Source: Xanthostigma xanthostigma (taxonomy: Eukaryota > Arthropoda > Insecta > Raphidioptera > Raphidiidae). From it: a stretch of 64,000 nt of DNA. This document shows, one piece after another, positions 59,389 through 64,000 of the stretch (the stretch's first letter is position 1; the number at the start of each line of letters is the position of its first letter). A program made the translations under genes and the position numbers. The DNA is taken from NCBI GenBank assembly GCA_963575645.1, contig OY754466.1:9278001-9342000 (forward strand), written 5' to 3'. Under the pieces are notes generated by a model. The model had not been told where the DNA came from and ran no database searches. It was given only the letters and a program-made list of their open reading frames with translations.

Positions 59389-59870
59389 TTGTTTTTCCTC
59401 GGAAATAGTACAATAAAATGGGAAAAAGTTCATTCGAAGATTATTTTTTTTTTTAATAATGCCCAAGCACCATTGTCACAATTGCGGTAGAAACACGAAG
59501 TGTCAATGACAGGAACTAAATATTCTCAACATTTTGTACCGAACTACAGTTTTACACTAGCTTTCCAGCCCGACTTTTTCAAGGTGGATTTTGGTTTCGC
59601 AATATAATAAGAGCAACTAACTTCTCATAATATATCAATTGTATAACCTTCAGGATATACCAATTTAGCTCCGAAATTGAGGGCGGAATTCCCCATTCCG
59701 TCTTTTTCCCAGTGGCTAAACATCCATATGAATTCTTAATAAAAAAACATTTTTTTATATACGAGAATATCACTTGGGGGGTTGGTTCAACCATATAAGG
59801 TATCTGGTCAGTATCATCAAATATCAAAAGCTGAGTCTAAACGACATAAAAAAAATATCCATTATAGCAA

Positions 59871-59925
59871 AGGTGGGATTCGAATCCACGACAGTCTGAT
59901 CCAAAGGTCCACACTGCCCTCTAAG
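59871..59925 (-). repeat. tRNA-like SINE relic
   Basis: On the minus strand a B box (GGATTCGAATCC) closes a T-arm-like hairpin (GTGG...CCAC), preceded by sequence resembling the anticodon arm. No intact cloverleaf or acceptor stem. Probably a fragment of a tRNA-derived SINE. Confidence 0.35.
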
Positions 59926-60675
59926 ATTTGATTTTAGGATTTTTAAAGAGTATTATTTTTCAGTTGCTATTCAATACTCATTTGTTATCAAAGTTTTATA
60001 ACTCGCGTATTTTATATCCTTATAATTACAAAGAAATTGTTCAATTGCCTGAAATACAAAAAAAAACGTCTTTGGTTTATATTGCAACTAGCGCAACTAC
60101 TAAATAAAATAAAGTCAATTTTTCGCAGATTTTTATTTTTTTTTTACAAAATAAATAATAACTAAAAAATAATTTCAAAACGGTACATTAATTTATTTTT
60201 TGACTAAGCATGTGTGACTCAAAGCGATAGATTATGAAGAAATCATAAAAAAATGGAAACAAATTATTCAAAAAAATTTGTTTTTGCAATAATTTTCTAT
60301 TGGCTATCGCGACCAAAAGTTCAATAAATTTTTAATTTAAATAAATGGATAATATTAACAGGTATGCCGAATCTGAAGGATTACAATTGTAGTCGATGGT
60401 TTCCCTAGATAAACAATCGACTACATTAACCTAGGGTGTCAGAAGTATATTTTCGGCAAAACTATGACGTTACACGAGTCATAATTGAAGACTTTTGTCT
60501 TCGTTTCCAGTATTTGACGTCATATTTTAAAGAAAGTATATTTTGAATAATATTTCAAACGTATTAAAACGGCGTAGGTTACTCATCGAAGTAGGTATTT
60601 TATCAGTTTTAAAAACACGTGATTTCTCGAAGTATTCAAATGATCTGCATTCAACTGTTTTGATTGTCAATTTTT

Positions 60676-60968
60676 TCACAGCAACGCCATTGCGCAACCG
60701 GGTTGATGCGCTCTCCTTATATGCCTTTTGAGGTTATCGATCCTTGTGAAACTCGTATTACAGAACGAGCACATATTCCGTTTCGGATTGTGAGACAGGA
60801 GATGTTTCTTTAGATTCAAAACGATTTTGCCACATATGCCGCATGACGTCGGCGACGACCTATTAAAAGTTTCTAATTTCGGTCGTAACTGATCCAGCTT
60901 TAATCTATTTATCAATCCAACTGGCACGGGTATAGATAAATCTTCCGGTTCTAATTTTTGTTGGCGGC
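60676..60968 (-). CDS. Alternative zinc-finger terminal exon (LNLKKHLLSH type), right-most of the array
   Basis: Acceptor CCTTTTCTGATAG precedes 60968, phase 1. A lead of about 45 residues (RQQKLEPEDLSIPVPVGL...) is followed by CGICGKIVLNLKKHLLSH (C-x2-C-x9-H-x3-H) and CSFCNTSFTRIDNLKRHIRRAH (C-x2-C-x12-H-x4-H). It ends GCAMALL. As the first such exon met by a transcript entering from the right, it should be nearest the shared BTB-containing part, which is not within the 3 kb remaining. Confidence 0.83.
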
Positions 60969-61024
60969 CTATCAGAAAAGGTCATGAAAATATTTTTCGA
61001 AAAAGCACTTTTTTTATTTTACGT

Positions 61025-61190
61025 CGACTACCCAACTACCAACACTACGAGCTCACGGTCTAAGCGTACCGGTCGTTTTTTTAAATTTCTAAGTTGTTTT
61101 TTCAACAGGAAAAGTACACTTGTTTTATATTGACTACCAACTACGAACTCACAGTCTAAGCTACCGGCTGTTTTAAAATTATTAAGTTGC
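61025..61190. repeat. Diverged tandem duplication
   Basis: GACTACC...ACTACGAGCTCACGGTCTAAGC (from 61025) recurs as GACTACC...ACTACGAACTCACAGTCTAAGC (from 61130). Both copies are followed by a T-rich segment and TAAGTTG. Confidence 0.6.
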
Positions 61191-61206
61191 CGTTCGAAAC
61201 TAGACA

Positions 61207-61469
61207 ATTCGGAACCCAAAGGAATGGTGAGACCTCTGGTGAGAAATGCGTCGAACTGCCTTAAGGGAGGTTTTTGACAGGTAAACTATAGACGTATAAA
61301 GTAAACATTGATTTAGAAAAGCATAATGGAGGCTACACCTAGCCTTCATTAATGCTTTTCTAAATCAATGTTTACCTTATACATCTATAGTTTACCTGTC
61401 AAAAACCTCCCTTAAGGCAGTTCGACGCATATCTCACCAGAGGTCTCACCATTCGTTTGGGTTCCGAAT
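61207..61469. repeat. 263-bp near-perfect palindrome
   Basis: ATTCGGAACCCAAAGGAATG at the left and its complement at the right (one mismatch) begin arms of about 125 bases that meet around TGGAGGCTACACCTAGCC. Non-coding foldback-type element. Confidence 0.85.
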
Positions 61470-62079
61470 ACATACGATTTTAATTTAACCCTCAAAATAC
61501 TCCAAGGTATATATTTTTTTTTATTACTGATAAATCTAAATATTTCAAACTTATCACTGTAATTGTAAAAATAGAATCATAACTATTACAAAGTAATTTC
61601 TAATACTTATTATTAAAAAAAACAAAACAAATGATACTCACTCCAAGGCGTTGCCTTCACACTGTCACACAGTAACAAAACACTACCATTTTAAACCACA
61701 ATGTGTCCCAATAAACGGTATAATATCACTACGAATAGAGCTATAAACCTGTAGTTTTCAATGTGATATTAAGTTTTCAATTTTTTTCTCTGAAACGAAC
61801 AACTTCTAGATGATACCGATGCTCAATTTTTTTCACATTTCCGAAATGTTTCAGAACAAGAATGTTTTTATTTTACTTAATTTATCTTTCTGAAAGATAA
61901 ATCTTCATTGCGATATAATAATTTCTTTCATTCTGCGTTGGATTCGAAAGACAAAATTAAGTAAAATAAAATAACCATCTATAGATGAAAAACAATATTA
62001 CAACAAACGGTGCTTTCTGTATGGTCAATGCAACAATTATTTACAGTTCCGTTAATTTTCTGTCACTTTCTAACAAATG

Positions 62080-62325
62080 AAGGGTACACGGGAAGAAAGC
62101 GATTTGTCAGTAAAAATTCGAAATTAATTTCTTTATGCCATCTTGTAGCCAAAAGTCGTACCTTTCTGTTGGTGTATTCATTTTAGACAAGAATACGCTA
62201 GGTCAAAAGTTATAAGCGTTGAAAGAAATGCATCAGCAAGTAAATGGTACGATCTTAAACACTTCAAAATGCTCTCCTGCACAATTTACATTTTTTGACA
62301 AACCGCCTTCTTCCCGTGTACCCTT
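62080..62325. mobile_element. MITE with exact 6-bp flanking repeat
   Basis: AAGGGTACACGGGAAGAA at both ends (inverted, perfect) bounds 246 bases. CAAATG lies at 62074-62079 and 62326-62331 as a direct repeat. A 6-bp duplication does not fit the common hAT (8), Harbinger (3) or mariner (2) patterns, so the superfamily is left open. Confidence 0.75.
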
Positions 62326-63708
62326 CAAATGTAACAGAGATTTAGCAGCCCTTTTAATGTTAACATTCATACAGAATAGCACCCAATATGCTATTTTAAT
62401 TCCAAGACTTTAGGATAATACAAGGAACAAATGCCCATCTACAAAAACAAAATACAAAACGACGTCTTACCTCAAAATAATAACAACGTTAAAAATTATA
62501 GAGGTAGATTTCGCATTACTTAATTCTAAAGAAATACATTAGAAAAAACGGTTACATTCTAAAATACGCAACAAAATACTCTTGAGGCATATTGTTCTTC
62601 GGCGTTTTCACTGGAATTTTTAAAATAGCTAAATAGTAAATACATTCTACAGCTAATTGACGGACAGACTATTTATTCAGATAAAGACTATCAATTGTTT
62701 GTTATAGAAAAAAAAAAAAAAAAAAAAAACAACGCAACGCAGATAAAAATATGGCTTGTCAAATTTTATACGACGCTCACAAAAATGTACGCAAAACAAT
62801 CGACAGTTTACAATTAGTATAGTGTAAATCAAATTGAGTGAAAATTAACACACTTAAACATTAGTTATTATTATTAACACCAGACGGCGACACGGTCGCG
62901 TTAAGTAAAACGAATTAGTTATACTCACTTATACCGAGTGTTATAAAGATTATAATTACTTTTGCTTATGTATACATGTCATAAAAACAGACGAACTTAG
63001 ATTTAATGGGACATTCTCTATGAGTCCCAGACGTAGTTAAGAGAGAGGGAAATGGAGGAAGATGCCTTCTCCTAGTATTCCTTCAAAGTACTCAGTGGCC
63101 TCAGTTTTTTTACAGTATGTACCAACTATCCCGATAACAATACGATTTCTACGATAAAACTTTATATCGCTGATCGATCGATAAACAGTAATATCGATGT
63201 TAACAGACAAATGAAGACAGACAGAGAAGAACTATACAACAACTGTTTTAAACATGCAGCATGCAGTAAGAGGTGTGTTGGAAATGCAGTTTTGAACAAT
63301 TCGAAATATAGGATATCAAATGACAGTTAATAAAAGTTGTTTGTTGTCTTTGACAAATTATAAAGCAGATGCCATGTTTGAAAACTTTACTCAAACCGAG
63401 CCGGCATATAGATTATATTTAGCGATATTTCGATTGTTCGTGCATTTCTCAAAATTAGTGTGACAGTATTATTAATGAACCGATGGTGTACTTGAAGAGA
63501 GAAACTTTAACCTAAAACTATTTGATACAGTTTCAGCGGAACTTGCATTTTTTAAATTTTGTTTTGACTTATGATAAATCGTTAAAAGCTTCAAACTTTA
63601 ACCCGAAATTGTATGCTTAAAAAAAATTGAAAAAGGAAAATTAATAGCAAGCTAACAAACGCAATAAACAAATTTTTAAATTTTTATTTGATTATTGAAT
63701 TGAAAAAA

Positions 63709-63918
63709 AAAATTGGTTGTCTGTAAAGTCGGTTTACGGACGATAGTTTTACGTGATAATGTATTCCGTAATACATAACCTAAATTTTAGTAGCTGTCAA
63801 ACTTGGGCCGAAGCATACTGCGCTCTCGCTTGTACGCACAGGGTCAGGCGAAACGTTACACTTTTTCGTGCGTGCAGCTGGTGTTTCATCAATTTATAAG
63901 ACGTTATCACGTCAAAAA
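63709..63918 (+). mobile_element. Unclassified non-autonomous element, copy 5
   Basis: The left TTGGTTGTCTGTAAAGTCGG and right CATCAATTTATAAGACG / ACGTTATCACGTCAAAA blocks are both intact, in the same orientation as copies 1, 3 and 4. At about 210 bases it is the shortest complete copy. Confidence 0.75.
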
Positions 63919-64000
63919 AAAAACAATTGAAAATTATTGGTACAAGACCCGACAGCTCTAGAATTTAAGGAGTTTCGCTGAAACTGTAATATTTCAAATG

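Larger units (their letters stand above)
58918..60675. other. Intronic stretch between the two right-most zinc-finger exons
   Basis: No gene recognised. It contains the repeat at 59114-59388, a tRNA-like relic at 59871-59925 and AT-rich sequence. Confidence 0.55.
60969..64000. other. Repeat-rich stretch upstream of the zinc-finger array
   Basis: I searched for the shared 5' exon with a phase-1 donor and for a BTB domain and found neither. Contents are a diverged tandem duplication at 61025-61190, a palindrome at 61207-61469, inverted arms at about 61866-61972, a MITE at 62080-62325, a long A run near 62707-62731 and an element copy at 63709-63918. Confidence 0.55.

Overview
The window looks like a piece of an insect chromosome, most probably from a moth or butterfly. 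It is AT-rich, the genes are split by introns, and short non-autonomous transposons fill most of the space between exons. The lepidopteran suggestion rests mainly on Helitrons whose 5' end reads TCTATACTAATATATAAAG and whose 3' end is CTAG in an A|T target. I saw no bacterial-type genes, rRNA, CRISPR array or intact autonomous transposon.

Three real protein-coding loci are visible. (1) On the plus strand at 4974-8274, a five-exon SLC19 (thiamine/folate-type) transporter whose joined exons give a clean 439-residue polytopic protein. (2) On the minus strand at 10537-16122, a six-exon yellow/MRJP-family secreted protein of 510 residues. Its exon phases all agree, exon 2 encodes an unusual low-complexity linker, and a non-coding first exon and TATA box may lie near 17356-17487. 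(3) On the minus strand from 60968 down to 23350, seven alternative C2H2 zinc-finger terminal exons (one isoform uses three exons). All accept the same splice phase, which is the layout of BTB/zinc-finger loci of the lola, fruitless, tramtrack and broad kind. The shared BTB core is not in the window and would lie at higher coordinates. A possible single first exon of another minus-strand gene (starting MGNSAAVAKF) sits at 9108-9181.

Layout: 1-4973 non-coding with repeats; 4974-8274 transporter; 8275-10536 its 3' UTR, the possible first exon and a Helitron; 10537-17487 yellow gene with repeat-filled introns; 17488-23349 MITEs and palindromes; 23350-60968 the zinc-finger exon array spread through about 37 kb of repeats; 60969-64000 repeats, probably intronic or upstream of the array.

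The mobile-element content is rich and partly datable. There are Helitrons carrying a tRNA-Lys-like block, three copies of a Harbinger-type MITE each with a TAA/TTA target duplication, hAT-type elements (one with a perfect 8-bp duplication inside an older palindrome), Tc1/mariner and pogo-like MITEs with TA duplications, several 165-660 bp near-perfect palindromes, and five copies of an unclassified element with shared ends. Nothing shows that the three genes work together; they appear to be neighbours only.
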